A stretch of 64,000 nt of DNA from Pratylenchus scribneri (Eukaryota > Nematoda > Chromadorea > Rhabditida > Pratylenchidae). Under the pieces are notes generated by a model. The model searched no databases and was not told the DNA's origin. It worked only from the letters and a program-made list of their open reading frames with translations. Made by a program: the position numbers and the translations under genes. Each line of letters starts with the position of its first letter. The stretch's first letter is position 1. Where the stretch lies: contig JAQSEB010000059.1 in NCBI GenBank assembly GCA_030063045.1, positions 4,526,001 to 4,590,000 on the forward strand, in the 5' to 3' direction. Shown piece after piece: positions 47,404 to 60,386 of the stretch.

Positions 47404-50400
47404 TCACATTTTGACCATATCCTCTTTTCCATTGTTTTTCACCTTTTCAATCTCTTTTCGGTCGAATTTCAGCAATAATTTTGCGCAATTTTCCACCTGA
47501 ATTGGTTGGCATTCTGGCCCTTCAGCAGTGCAGGTGCAAGTCACGCAGGGAGTTGCACGCCGTGTTTCACCCCTTTGAATCAGCAAATTATTCACTTCGC
47601 AGAATGCTTCAAAAAATTCATTCATTTTCAATTAATCCAATCCCCTTCCCCCAAATTCACATTTCTCCCTCCATTGCTCCAAATCGACCCCATCCAAATC
47701 CTCACAATTCACCGGCATATTCATCAATTCATCCTGAACATCGAAAACATTCGGCTGAATTCGCTTTATCATCGCCGAATTCAAACAAAGCAATTTGGCC
47801 AATTTCAATTTGCGAATTTGCTGCAATTGGGCTAAAAAGTGGAACAATAATTTAGGAAGAAGGGAATGATGGGGGTAAAGGACCAGGGCTAAATCGGGCC
47901 GCCAAATTCTCATTTTCATAATAAAATCGATCACATTTTTTGAGGCGCCGAAATTGTTCGGCCAAAAGACAGGACATTGTATGGCCCAACTTTCGAATTA
48001 ATTCAATTAAATTAATGTATGCCCCAATTCCCCAACCAATGCCCCCTTCCTTGGCCGTTCACTGGTCAATCCTGGGAAGAGGTCAATGTCGTCCACATGC
48101 TCATAAACGGATCGTAATGCGGCAATCGCCGATTCGTCCATTACATCGCGCAAATCTTCAAAGGAATCGGCCCGGGCCAATCCGCAAAGTGGCCTAAATT
48201 AGAAAATAATTTTATTTAAATTATTAGTTGGTTCGAGGCGACCGGGCCTTCACCGGGGCCTAAGCCTTCAGTGCCCAAGAAATGGGATAGGGATTAGGGA
48301 TTTAAGGGGAATGAACCTTCAGATTACATTTATCTTTTGTGCAAGAAATGTGATAAGAAAATGTCGCAAAAAGTGAAGTTTTTTATTAGATAGAAAAGAT
48401 TGTTTAAAAAAGAAGGCTTGGAGCATTATTTGATTGATAGGTGACAGGCAAAAAATGGTGGTACAGTAGGATGAATAGGAAAGGCAGCATTGACAAGGAT
48501 TGATAAGGCCTTAGGCATTGACATTAAATATTATTTATTTACTTGCCTGAATGAATTGTACGGCTGCACTCCATGGTCCCTCGCCCTGAGCATATTGATG
48601 GCAATCTACACAATTGGACGGGAATTTGGCCTTTTTTCGATCTTTTTATGCCAACCAAATCCATTCCCGATGTTGGCTCATCCCTTCGGGCAAAAAGCAT
48701 ATCCCTGACTGCCTTTGTGATGTGCCGATCGAAGGCCATTGCCGGAGTGCCCAACAAACCCAAAAGCATTGAATCCATTCCTGCATAGGTGGATTCAAAA
48801 TATATTAAATATTCAATTAATCCATTACCGCCGGTTGTTCGATTATAAAGTGGCTCAACAAATCCAAAATGACGGGCTAAATCGACGGGTTCGCCCATTT
48901 TGTGGAAATTTGAGTCTAATCGAGGGAACATTCGCCGGATCAAGGTGTGGCCAAATCGGAAAGCGGCCGTGGAAAATGGATGAGAAATGGCCTAAAAATG
49001 TGAAATGGAATTGTTTAATTTATTGATTTATTGATTGACTGACCGGATCACAATTTTCGTCATATCCACCATAATAGCCAGATTTGAGCGGAACCTGAAT
49101 AAATGAATGATTTTGTTTTTGGATGGACCAAAACTAAGTCATATTCATGCAAAAGATCGAAGCCAATCACTTTTGGCAAAAATTCATTGAAAACAATGTG
49201 TTGCTCCTGGGCAATGTGGATTCGACGGGTTTCCTTCAATCAAATGAATTTAAATGAATTCCACACAAAAACATTAAATATCCTTGATTGCACCTGAAAA
49301 ATGCGTTCATCCTCCCAATGTGGGTTTATTTCGGCCAATTGTCGGGCAATTCGATTATGTTCCCGCAAGAATATTGTGTGCATTGCGGTCAATCCAGGCT
49401 GATGACTATTTCGTTCATCGCCCGCAACAAAACAGGGAAAATGAGGAAGGGAACGACAATCTTTTTCCTGATGGCAAAATCATTGATGAATTTATTTTCG
49501 TTATTTTTGATTGATTGCCTGTCCTCCCTGGGGCAATGCCATCGGATTCCAAACACCCATATCCGTGAAATTCAGCATTCCTCGTCGGAAAAGACGAAGT
49601 TGATTTGCCTCACATTGAGTTGAACCATAAACGACGGAACTGTCAATGAATGCCGAAATTTGATTCATTTGATTGCGGTAGCCAAGGGACAATTGGCCCA
49701 AAAGGGAACGGGCAAATGGAAGGCAACGGGGTTCGCCATTGGCCAAATGAGTTGGGAAATGCTGAAGCAATATGAATTGAATTGAAATTATTGATTGATT
49801 GATTGACCGGATCATCCTCCTCCACTCGAATTGGCATACAATGCACGGAAATGGTTTGGGGCGAATCGCATCGAGTGCAATTCAATATTTCATCATTTGG
49901 GCCTCTATTTATGGGCGAATGGGTCAATTCATGGTCCAATAATTGGCCAAATTGCATCACCAAAAAATAAATGGCAATTTTGATTATTTTTAGATTGAAT
50001 TAATATCCAACCATATGAGTAAATTTTGAATGGCTAATTTCACGATCCACATGGACTGCGTTGGAAATGCGACGAGCTGATGGGAGGGGGCGGCCTGGAA
50101 AATGTAAAATTAAATTGGAAAATTTAATCATTTGATTACCACTTCGGGCCCTTTTCCTTGGCACATCAAAACCTTTAAATTAATATTAAATTAATTAAGG
50201 GGGAAATGGGGACATGCCATCATCATAAACAGGTGGCATTAAATGGCTGAAAATGGGAATGAAAATTGGCTTTGGGGGAATTGGATGGAATGAAAAATTG
50301 GACCGAAGTGGAGTAAATGCATTCCCATAATGTGGATGCCTTAAAATAATTAGTGAAAGGAGCAAAATAATCAAACAAACTTCAAATTATTGCACCATCC

Positions 50401-53400
50401 AGAAAAGGATCGAAACCTGTGAAATGTAAAAAATGGATGGGGAATAAATTGGAAGGGGGAATAGTTTTGGTAATGACCGGCTAAGATGATCACAAGGCAA
50501 CATTCGGGGGAGACATCTTGAATTGTGAAAATAAAATTGAATTTTGATTGGATTTTGTACGAACTCATCCAATCCAGCACGTCCGTCTTCACTGAGGAAT
50601 GCAGTGAAATTGGCCACAAATTTGCTCACATCAATTTCGGGCAAAAGGCGTTGAATGGATTCTTTATTAGGGAATAATATTTATTTGGACATTGGACCAA
50701 CCAATGTCCAATGCCGGCAATTTTTCCTCATTCTCCAACTTATCCCTTTAATCGACATTTAATTTTTAATCCAAATTCTCCAATTTTGGCCTACCCTCGA
50801 ACGATTATTCGGGTCGATTCAAGCAAAAGATCGGAAACTCGGGCAATCGCCTTGGACTCCTTTTTTGCTCGCATCATATTTGAATACGCAAAAAGCGGAT
50901 CCCCTTTTCGGAGTGGCAATTGATCTAATAAATGGGAGAATATTTTTGGTAGATTCTCCCTCGCAATCAAACTTTTTTGGATGTTTTGGGATTCTCGACG
51001 TCTTTGTTCCCTCAAATTTAATTCGGCCAACTGGACAACTTTTTTAATTGTTTCTTCCGTAATTGGCAATTGCTGTTGTGCCTCCGGGTCCTTCCATGCC
51101 TCCAAATTGATTCGAGGGAATACAGTGGAATCACAATTTAGTGGAGAATTCCTGGGGGAATATTCATTATTGGAAAAGGAATTGGAATGGACCAACTCAA
51201 AGGCATCTGGACGCATAAATGCTGACATTTGGATTTGCTCAATTTTGGTAACATCACAAAGCTGAAATAGGTGTGAAAGGGAATTTGAGCATTTCCCACT
51301 AACCACTCTGGCCAATGTGCTCTTTCGGATTTGGGCCAATTGTTCGGGACTGAATGCGGATGGGGCAAAAAAGTTCTCGTACCAAAAACGATCGGCTTGT
51401 CTTGTCTTGAGGAAGAAATGGAGGGTAAATGAGGGGAGGGGATTGAAATGAACTTTTTGGAATTGTTTGGCCATTATGCAGGCCAATGTTGGCCCAACAA
51501 ATGCGCCCTTTCTTGGCCTTTCTGCCAAACCCCCAACCAACAAATCAATGTCATCCACCGTTTCATAAATTGTGGCCAATCGATCGGAAAGGGATTCATT
51601 GGCCAAAAGTGGACGAAGTTCAGCGAATGTGGAAATCTTATTAGCAAAGTGAATTTGTTTGATTCCAAAATGTGTCTACTTTTTCCATTCCACAATTTGC
51701 CCTCATTCGATTATATCCGGCCAGCCCATGGTCCCTTTCCTGCTTGAGAACAATTGAGGCCAAATCCAATCCAACGCCGGATGATTTTGAGGCCAAAAAA
51801 TGTCCCCGGAATCGATGATCAAGTTTTAGGCCAGGCTTTTCTGCCGCCCGAGTAATCAATTCCCTTTTAGGGAGGGAAAATGATTCAATTCCCAATTAAA
51901 TATAATAAAAACACACTGAACAATGGATTCGACCCCATTCCGTTCATAAAGGCGATCGGGATTGTTGAATTGGGTGTCCCATTGTTGAAGGGGGGAATGG
52001 AGCCAGGAAAAGGCGATTGGCACAATCAAAGTGGCAAATTCATTAAAAACAGCTGGGTCCAAATTCATGTCATAATCACTGAAGAATGTGCCCGATGGAA
52101 GCAATTCCAAATTGTATTGCCTTTTTTGATACAAATAGAAATAAACTGCCCAAATTCAAACTGACTTTAGTGCATCAAAACCAAGAATCATTGAAAGGAA
52201 TTCATTGAATGTTATGTGCTGAATTTGGGCAATCACAATTCGACGTGCCTCCTCAAAAACACGATCCCCGGGCCAATGTCGATTTAATTCCTTAATTTTA
52301 TTTAAAAATATTATCTCCTCGCCATTTCTTCCTCTACTCTAAGTTTATCCGCCAATTTATTATGTTGCCTTGACCAAATTGTATGCAAAATTGCAATTCC
52401 GGGCAACAAATTCACATCCGGTGAACCACTGAGGAAACATTTCCTTTTGGTATTGTCAGATTGGCAAAATTCGACACTTTGAGGATCCTGAAGGATTCGA
52501 TTTTGAATAAATCATTCAAATGCTATTTTTGATCACCAATGGAAGAAAATCAGATACACCGCCAAAATTGGAAGTGAGTAAGCGACCTGAATCGCCGGAG
52601 GGCAAAAGACGCTCGAGGACACTGGCAGAATTGCCTAGAAATAAAAAGTTTACGATGAATTTGTGCCTTCCCTGCGACCATAAATTGGACCAGCATCCAA
52701 AAAACTGGACACTTGATTGGCTTGTTCCCTCGGACCGAGGGCACATTTATCCCTTGGAGCAGGCAAACTTCGAGAATGAGGCAAACAAGTGATTCGAACA
52801 GAACTGGGAATAATTATTTATAATTGGGCATAGGGGATGGACCTATAAGTTGGATCATTACTGAGCACATCAATTGGATCACAATCGCCATGGGCAAAAC
52901 CCGGCACACAACAGGGAAGGGCGACGGAAACACCTTTTGTGAATGATGAATGAACTGAATTGAATCTATTTTTTAACCTTTAATCAGGCATTGATTTGGT
53001 GCAATATTGGCCAAATCTGAGCCAATAAAATACATCCAATAGGCGGCTATTTCGGCTACTCCCGATGGATTTTGTTCACTTGGATTTTGGAATAATTCCA
53101 ATGAAATTTGCCGCACTGATGGCAATCTTTGGGGATTAATTGTAAATTATTTGGCCATTTTTAGGGTAATCGTCCATACTCGCCATCGCCTCGGCTATTT
53201 CGCCTTGGCTGTGCCAATCCATCCGAATAGACCGCAGATCCAAATAGTCGGCCCATTGGCTCTCCAACAGAGCCAAAAAGTGGATGCCGAACATTGTTGC
53301 ATTGCCCGGACAAAGAACGAAATGTGGAGCCAGGGCAGGTGGGTGTGGAAGGTGGAGGACAATCTCGACCGAAAGAAGTTCCATTTTGGATTCGAATGGC

Positions 53401-53955
53401 CAATGAGGTGGAGGCCAATTCATTCGGGTCATTGAGGGTGGCCATTTGCTTGAGGCGGCGACTCAATGCAACGGACACATAAGCATATTGGCTCAACTTT
53501 AAATGAATGAATGAATTCATTCAAATAAATGCAGTGTTGATTTGACCTGTTTTGCCTGATCATTCAATGGATGAATTCGACTGAATTGAGCCATTGCGGT
53601 GGCCAATGGATGTTCTTAATGTTAATATTCCAATCCATTTATTTTTTTTATAATATTCACTTGAATCCATTGGTTTTGCACCGGATTCATTGTACAAAAC
53701 TTCCGTTTCATCATGTGCCTCTCTGGCTGCCGTCTTCAACATTTGATCGTTGATTTTGTTTGGGTAAACTTCGATGCCCGGAGAAGAATGAATTGGGACA
53801 CCATGTGCCCTTCGGTTGGGCGTAGAAATTTTGTCTTCAACCGGCGAACATGGGAAAAAGCTTTTGCCGCATGGAATTTGCATTTGAAAAGAAGAAAGTG
53901 GGAAAAATATGAGCAAAATTGCCAAAAATGCATTTTGGACAAATTTATTCATCAT
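47404..53955 (-). CDS. Secreted tandem haem peroxidase: inactive domain plus active domain
   Basis: The gene starts at 53955 or 53952 with a signal peptide ([18 protein letters not shown]). Domain 1 (to about 51200) has [35 protein letters not shown] and [20 protein letters not shown], but the distal QWGQFIDHD block reads YWMYFIGSD, so the haem-contacting Asp and distal His are Gly and Ser; RFGH reads SWLH. A linker of about 100 residues leads in frame to domain 2: [12 protein letters not shown], intact distal block [40 protein letters not shown], proximal [12 protein letters not shown] and INIQRGRDHGV. A Cys-rich tail ([13 protein letters not shown]) ends at 47404. Roughly 1,300-1,400 residues. 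Nematode secreted peroxidases cross-link cuticle or act in defence. Two separate genes are possible but less likely. Confidence 0.85.
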
Positions 53956-54791
53956 CTTAAATTTTATTAAATTAAAAGGGAGATGGATTATTAATTCCAG
54001 CACAGATTCCCAAGGGGATAATAAGCTTCTGGAGCTGATGGACAATGCAAATCAAAATCACCTCAAATTGCCCCTCAGTCAATTCATTCCCTCCCACCAA
54101 AGGTCCTATTCACTTCATCAGGCGCCAATCCCCGAGGAAAGGGAAAAGGAAAAGAAAGCCTGGGAACGGGTTCTTCTTCTTGATGACATTTGCGCATGTA
54201 GAATAGATTGAGATGGTGGGGAGGATGGAGGTAAAAAAATGGGGAAAATGCTGCTTGACAGCCAAAAAGCCATTCATCCCCCCAAGAAAAGGCCTTCTTT
54301 CATCAACGGCGTTGTAGCCAGCCGATTGCGCGAATTTGGATGCGCCATAATGGAAAAGGGGGGGGGGATTAATCCAAAATGATGAAGGGAGGAATGATGC
54401 GCAATCAGTCCAATCCAGACAAAATGACCATATAGTTAATCGGTTATTGAGGCCATCTGCCTGGAAATGGGCCTTCTTTTATATTATCCCAACCTTATCA
54501 CCACCAAATGACCATTGCCTCAGGCAAAATCATAGATGAGAGATCGAAGTCCAGGCCAATTAATCATTCATATCATATTCATCCGTTCATTTGGATTATT
54601 AATTACTCATATATTTTTTCTACAAAAAAAGAATGAAAGCTCATTTTTATTCTATATGTAAAATAGGATGAAAAAACAACAAATAAAAATAAATGGGAAA
54701 GAGGAAGAATAATATCCACAAAAAGAGGATGAATAAATAATGCTGAATAATGGATGAGGTTATTCCATTTGACTTGTCATCATTGGTCATT
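53956..54791. other. Intergenic, no gene seen
   Basis: Upstream region of the peroxidase gene and 3' region of THOC1. A 10-G run lies at 54358-54367. One 100-codon plus-strand frame (53909-54211) is antisense to the peroxidase start and looks random. Confidence 0.55.
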
Positions 54792-57700
54792 TCATTTCCT
54801 CTTTTTGGCCCGATCATCCACCATCGCTGATGATGATGAGCCACTTCGATGATCGTTGCCGCCACCTCCACTTCGATCATTGCTTGATCGTCCACTTCCT
54901 TTTCGTTCCAATTTGTTTGATGTGCTGCCGCCACTTCCGGTTGTTGTCTTCCTCTCTTCACTCTTCTCAATGTGCCGTTTTCTGCTGCTATTCTTCCGTT
55001 CCTTTTCCCCGCTATCATCGCCTCCCCCTTTCCTTTCCTTCTCTTCCAATGCTTTTCCTCCACTTCTTTGTCCATGTTCCGGTGTTTGGTCGTCCTTTTC
55101 CTTTTTGCGTGATGAATTGCTGTGGTTGCTGGCCACTTCCTCATCTTGTCTAATTCTCTTCTTCGGCGGTGGTGGCAATTCATCCGTGGAATTTGCATCC
55201 ATTTGGGTTGGCCTCACTGTTGCTTTATCCGTTGACTTTTCTGTGTTTTTCTTCGTTGAATGATGCGAATTATTGTTGTTATTTTCATTTTGTTCCATTG
55301 AAATTGCCTTCCCTCCTTCCCCTTTTGAGGTTGTTGCCTTCTCCTTCTCTTCTTTAATCATCATCAATGCCGCCTCCTTCTCTTCCTTTTCCCTCTGCTC
55401 TTCTTCTTCCTCTTTGATTCTCTTCTCCAATTCTTTTGACCTCGCTGCCAAACGTGCTTCTTCCGCTTGTCTTGTTGCCGCCTCTTTCTTCACTTTTTGT
55501 TCAATTCTTTCCAAAATTTGTTCAACTTTTTGTTTCAATTCCTTTAAAAATTAAATTAATCCATTTTTAATTTTGATTAATTAAATCAACCGGCATATTC
55601 TCTGCGGTCATTTGGATTGCCTTTCGCAAAATCATTCCGTTCAGCCGATTGTTGGCCACTTTCTCCGGCTTTTCCGCCTTCGCATTGCCCTCTTGGATTG
55701 CAATATTCTGAAAATTCTTTGGGTCCAGGTGTCCCTTTTGGCTCAATGCACAGACAATGAATTGGTCGCTGTTGAAGATCAGGAATCGACCGCCCATCCA
55801 TTGGTATTTTTCATCATTCACTGATTGGTACTGTTCATCCACTTGCTGTTCCGGGTCCATTTCGTCCAGTGCATCCTCCAGAAATGATTTCAGCATTGGA
55901 ATGCATTTTCGGTTTTCACTTTTGCAAGCCTCCAAATTGTCCTTTTCAATGTTCCATAATCGACTCAATTCGCGGTTGCCCAAATCAATTGTGGCCCCAT
56001 CATAACGGCTAATTAATTTCCTTCAAATATTAAATTTAATTAATTTATTTTATTCATTTTTTACCTTTTGAATGTTGCACATTTCCTCTCTTGTGAATTA
56101 TTTCCCACCAATTCCCCAACCAAATCCGGACAATTTTCATTTTTCCAATTCGACCATATTTTCTCCCTGCTGAGTATTTTCTGCAATTTTAATATTCAAA
56201 ATAAATTCCAAATTTATTTGACCAACCTTGACCGTATCCGCAAAAAATGTGCCATGTGGATATGTTTCACGCAACAAAATAAAACATTTATCTGTCAATT
56301 CCCTCAATGCATTTTCTTGCAAAGGAGTCAAATCAATTGACCTTAAAATATTCCAAAATTATTGAAAAATTTATTATTTGTTCTTACTCTTTTAATTTTG
56401 CTTTTGATGACAAATAATTGCCAACAATTAAAAATTGAAGCATAAAATAACGGCGAAATTGTGAATCGGCGAGTTGGAGAGGGAAAAGCTAAAAGTTAAT
56501 TTTTAAATTAATTAATTTATTATATTTTAAACTTTTTGGCTGGTTAAATATTTGGCGAAGAATGTGTTCTCAATTTCCAATTTGTTTTTCAAATCAGTCT
56601 CCAAATCCATTTTATTCGAATTCGATGAATATCCATTATTCCCTCCAAATCCCACATAATTGTTGGTTGAGCCTCCATTAAAAATATTTGCACAATTTGT
56701 TTCGGTTTGTTCCTTTAAATTAATTAATTAATTAATTTTATAATTATTTATTACTCTTGTCCTCGAAGGCGATTGTTCTCCTCGTCTTTGTGGTTTTTCC
56801 AATTTATAGGCGGAAAAAATGCTGAATATCTCAATAATATCCTAAAATATAATAAAAATTGTATTATTTTTGGGTTTACTTACACTTTCAAATTGTTTGA
56901 ATTGATTCATTTCAAAAAGTGAATTTGGATTGGAAAATAATTTTTGCAATTCCCAAAATTTGATATACAAATTGTGGTCTGTTGGAATTGTTCCACTCGC
57001 GTCTCTAAATTAATTCGATATTAAAATAAGTTTCAATCAAATTTTAAATTACTTATTTTCTCGAATTTCTCCCATTTCAATGTCATCATCCACCGAATTT
57101 GATTGATTTTGTGATTCATCGAATAATTCTTTCTGAATTTTAAATGAGTAATAAATATTATTTTAAATTTTTTAAAACCTTTTCAAGTTCATAGACTGTC
57201 GCATTTTGGACATTGAATTGTCCGGTCAAATTCAATCCAGATTTCTCATTAAGTGGAAGTGATTTTGCAAGCAATATTAGAATTCGTCCACAAAATGTTG
57301 TGTCAATTGTTCGCGAGAGACGTTTCAATAAATCATTGCACATTCGAAGGATCATATTCTTGCAGGATTCAAAGAATAAAGGCTTAAAAACATTTCATTA
57401 TATTATTATCTTTGGGTAATCAAAATAAATTAACTGTTCTCCATATGTCGATGTGTGCTTCAACAATTGCAAATATTTCTTCGCAATGTGCCGTCGTTGA
57501 AACATCAAATAAATCTTGCAATATTTGAATGGTGAGCGTTTTTGAGCAGATTTCTAAAAATTTGCATCTATTTAAAAACTTTTTTAATATGAAAACCTTC
57601 TTTGGCCATTGCAATAACAAATTCAATAAAAGTGTTCAATTCAGAAATAGAAGCATTCGAATTTCCATATGATATTGCTGTTGTACGTAATATCTTTTCA

Positions 57701-57853
57701 ATCGTTGATTTTATACGTTCTGGTTCACTTAAATAAAAATAGAATAATCGGGTTAAAACATTTAATAAACCTTTTTTCTTTAAATGAATCGAGTTGATAT
57801 TTGACGGCATCCAATTCAAATGATTGAATTGCCTTCTTCAATGAATTTTCCAT
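54792..57853 (-). CDS. thoc-1: THO complex subunit 1 (THOC1/HPR1)
   Basis: The start at 57853 (MENSLKKAIQSFELDAVKYQ) is followed by many short exons. Diagnostic blocks are LRMCNDLLKRLSRTIDTTFC, then GRILILLAKSLPLNEKSGLN; farther on ELSRLWNIEKDNLEACKSEN, DALDEMDPEQQVDEQYQSV and FLIFNSDQF. THOC1 is a core THO/TREX subunit linking transcription elongation to mRNA export. The last exon (55538-54792, 248 codons) is a long charged coiled coil (EEARLAARSKELEKRIKEEE) and a Lys/Ser/Gly-rich disordered tail, where vertebrate THOC1 has a death domain. Exon edges were not all fixed. The gene is divergent from the alfa-1 locus. Confidence 0.88.
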
Positions 57854-58378
57854 GTTGACAAGATTTCTAAAAATTATATACTGGATAAAACTAATTTTAG
57901 AGTTTTACAAGATGCTAAATCTTAAAATAATCGAGGTTTTTTAATCTTAATCCTCATAGAGAAAATGAAAACGCGCTAATTTGGGAGTAATTAGCATGAA
58001 CAAATAAAACCAAGGAAGAGTGAAATACAAATTTGTTTTTCCAATTCCAACCACTCTTCTTAATTTTTGCATGGAATATGGAATGAAATCACGTCAAATT
58101 TATTATTTAATAGGTATTTGAAATGGACTCTTTCCATCCATATTAAAAAATATATACAATTTCCGAAAATTCTTTTTTTTTTTTACATTTTATTCAAGAA
58201 ATAGAACAATAATATATGGAACAATTATAGATATGATGATGACATTAGGGGAAGAACAATAGTGGATGGAAGGGAATGGGGACATGACAAATTACAAGAA
58301 TAGAGAGATGGAATGGGTATGGGGACGTGGGAGAGATCGATCCTATGGTTGCTTCATCTTCTGGTTGTCTTCGGCGCA
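57854..58378. other. Spacer with sperm-protein 3' UTR
   Basis: The right half (about 58187-58378) looks like the 3' UTR of the MSP fragment and has an AATAAA signal on the minus strand at 58187-58193. The left half is AT-rich and should contain the THOC1 promoter. I see no exon for the missing start of ALFA-1. Confidence 0.5.
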
Positions 58379-58598
58379 TCACATGTTGTATTCGATCGGC
58401 AGATTCTTGCGGCGGACCATACCATCTCCTTGGAACCATTCGCGACGGAATTGCTTGGCTGCTCCCTCCGGTGTGTTGGTCCATTCCACGGTGACGCGGT
58501 CGTTGTTGGTGGCCTCGGTTGCAGAATCGAAGGCATCGCAGGAGATGGCAATGTTGATGGATTCCTTCGGGTCAAGCACTCCATTGGGCGGGTCCAAC
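58379..58598 (-). pseudogene. Major sperm protein, C-terminal fragment
   Basis: The minus strand encodes the last 71 or so residues of an [43 protein letters not shown], then [17 protein letters not shown] and stop. Full MSPs have about 126 residues; the N-terminal half is absent. Homology ends abruptly at about 58598, where ALFA-1 coding sequence begins on the other strand. The frame is intact and the 3' UTR has a polyA signal, so the truncation looks recent, or it is the last exon of a gene disrupted by rearrangement or misassembly. MSP is the cytoskeletal and signalling protein of amoeboid nematode sperm. Confidence 0.9.
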
Positions 58599-58601
58599 GA
58601 G

Positions 58602-60165
58602 AAATCAATTCTTTACAAAGAAGCCGAATTATTGGCCATGGAATTGTCCTCCATCGATGGGAATACACTGACGGATCAGGAATTTGTGGCAAAACAAGTT
58701 TTGGCCGAACAAATTGGAAGGTGGTTGAATAAATAAATTTAAAATTATTTTGTGGTTATTTTCAGCATCCAATTAACCACAAATCCATTATTGCATAAAT
58801 TTTGCATTGTTCCATCGAGGCACATTGCATTTGGCTCATTTATATTCTCCACAAGAGAAGCCGACCAACCCATCAGTGCTGCCCCAAATCTTTCGGCTTT
58901 TTCCATTTTAATTCCAATTCAAAAGTATTTTTTTACATTTAATAAATTAATTTAATTAATCAATTTTAGAGTCGAATGGTATTTGGAGAGGCAATTTGTT
59001 TTTCAAGAAATATTTTCCGATATAATTTCGAGATTCAAAGCAGCACATTTGGTGGAATCATTCGAGGATTTGATTTGCCGACTGACCAAAGAATTTTCGC
59101 ATTTATTTACACTTTTTGGAGCCATCGAACGATGGCCATTAACAAATCCCGAAATTCAAAGGATTCGAATTCAATCGAGTCATCTTTGGGAATTGAGAAA
59201 AGACAACGGCGAAAGTAGGGAATTCCTCATTCGGTGCATAACAGCGAGGTTAAATTATTGAATTTAAAATTAATTAAATAATTAAAATTTTAGTTTAATT
59301 TGCCGTGGAAGCTGCACAATAATTGGCAGCAATAGCAAAGAAGTAATGCGTCTTATGATGACTTTGAATGCATTCATTGAGCCAAAAGATCGCATTTTTT
59401 GTTTGAAACCGCACAAATTGCAATTTAGTCCATATTTACGTTTGCAAGCCATAAAAAGGGTAAAATATTTATTTAATAATTAATTTATACATTTATTTGC
59501 CATTTTTTGCAGTCCGAAACATTTCAATTTTTTGAACAAGCCGGCAATGCTCATTGGCCGTGTTCACTTTTGGATATTGACCGAAAATCAGTCATTTATA
59601 CCGGACTTTACCATAAACATCGAGCACAGAAAAAGGCAGCACAAATTATGCAAATTAGCCAAATATTCAGAGAGGCAATGGATTCGGGATTGGATGTTCC
59701 GGCGAATATTCTCATTGCATTGGACCAACAACAAATTTTAAATGAAACAAAAACAACATTTTTGTAATCAAATTATAAATTTAATATTAATTTAAAATCA
59801 ATTTTTATAGGGAAACGCAGAATGTTCGCCCGGATCCGGCTGTCTATGAATTTATGGACCAAATTTGTTTTTTGCCCCTCAATCGTGCGGCAAGAATATC
59901 ATTTATTGACCATTTCCACCTTCGGATGGAAAATCACTCAAAATCATTGATAACATTCATCAGGGATTTGTCCGTGCCTTCTCCCAATGATAAAAGAAGT
60001 TCCCTGAGCTCAAAATGGCATTTGGCAACGGTCAGAAGAAATTTAAATATGCAACCGGATTCGACATTTGGAATTGCATTGGCAAAAGCAGAAAGTTTAC
60101 AACCAGATTTTGCCGAATTCATAATACAACAAACAACGTCAATTGGACGAAATATCAATCAATAA
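58602..60165 (+). CDS. alfa-1: C9orf72/ALFA-1 DENN-type protein, 5' end missing
   Basis: Exons from about 58602 onward join in phase: [113 protein letters not shown], and the end [15 protein letters not shown]. These follow human C9orf72 in order. The protein is a DENN-module partner of SMCR8, acting in lysosome and autophagy control; ALFA-1 is the C. elegans homologue. The first about 60 residues (start of the longin domain) are missing. In their place lies an antisense MSP fragment, and no start Met or upstream exon is evident. A splice acceptor at about 58616 (TTTACAAAG) could hide the MSP piece in an intron. Confidence 0.78.
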
Positions 60166-60386
60166 TAATTCACAAAAGCGGCAAATCCTTTTATTCTTCT
60201 TCTGATTCTTATTATTCTTACCCTTTAAATACACCGTCTAGCCCATTGCCCATTCCAAATTGTAACATTTTTAGTGTCTTAATTTACAAATTTTATTTCA
60301 TTTTAAATTGTACATTTCCATTGATTTGTGATAATCAAAAATATCAAATAAAAAACAATCATTCGCAAATATTTTATCGTTGAAAA

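Noticed and set aside
48195..48540. Possible tRNA or small RNA (GGTTCGA and GC-rich hairpin) in a peroxidase intron
   Set aside because: A B-box-like GGTTCGA is present, but no matching A box or cloverleaf could be folded.
58266..58736. 156-codon plus frame through the MSP fragment as the real ALFA-1 N-terminus
   Set aside because: The part over the MSP is antisense to a highly conserved protein and has no resemblance to C9orf72; only the last about 45 codons are believable.
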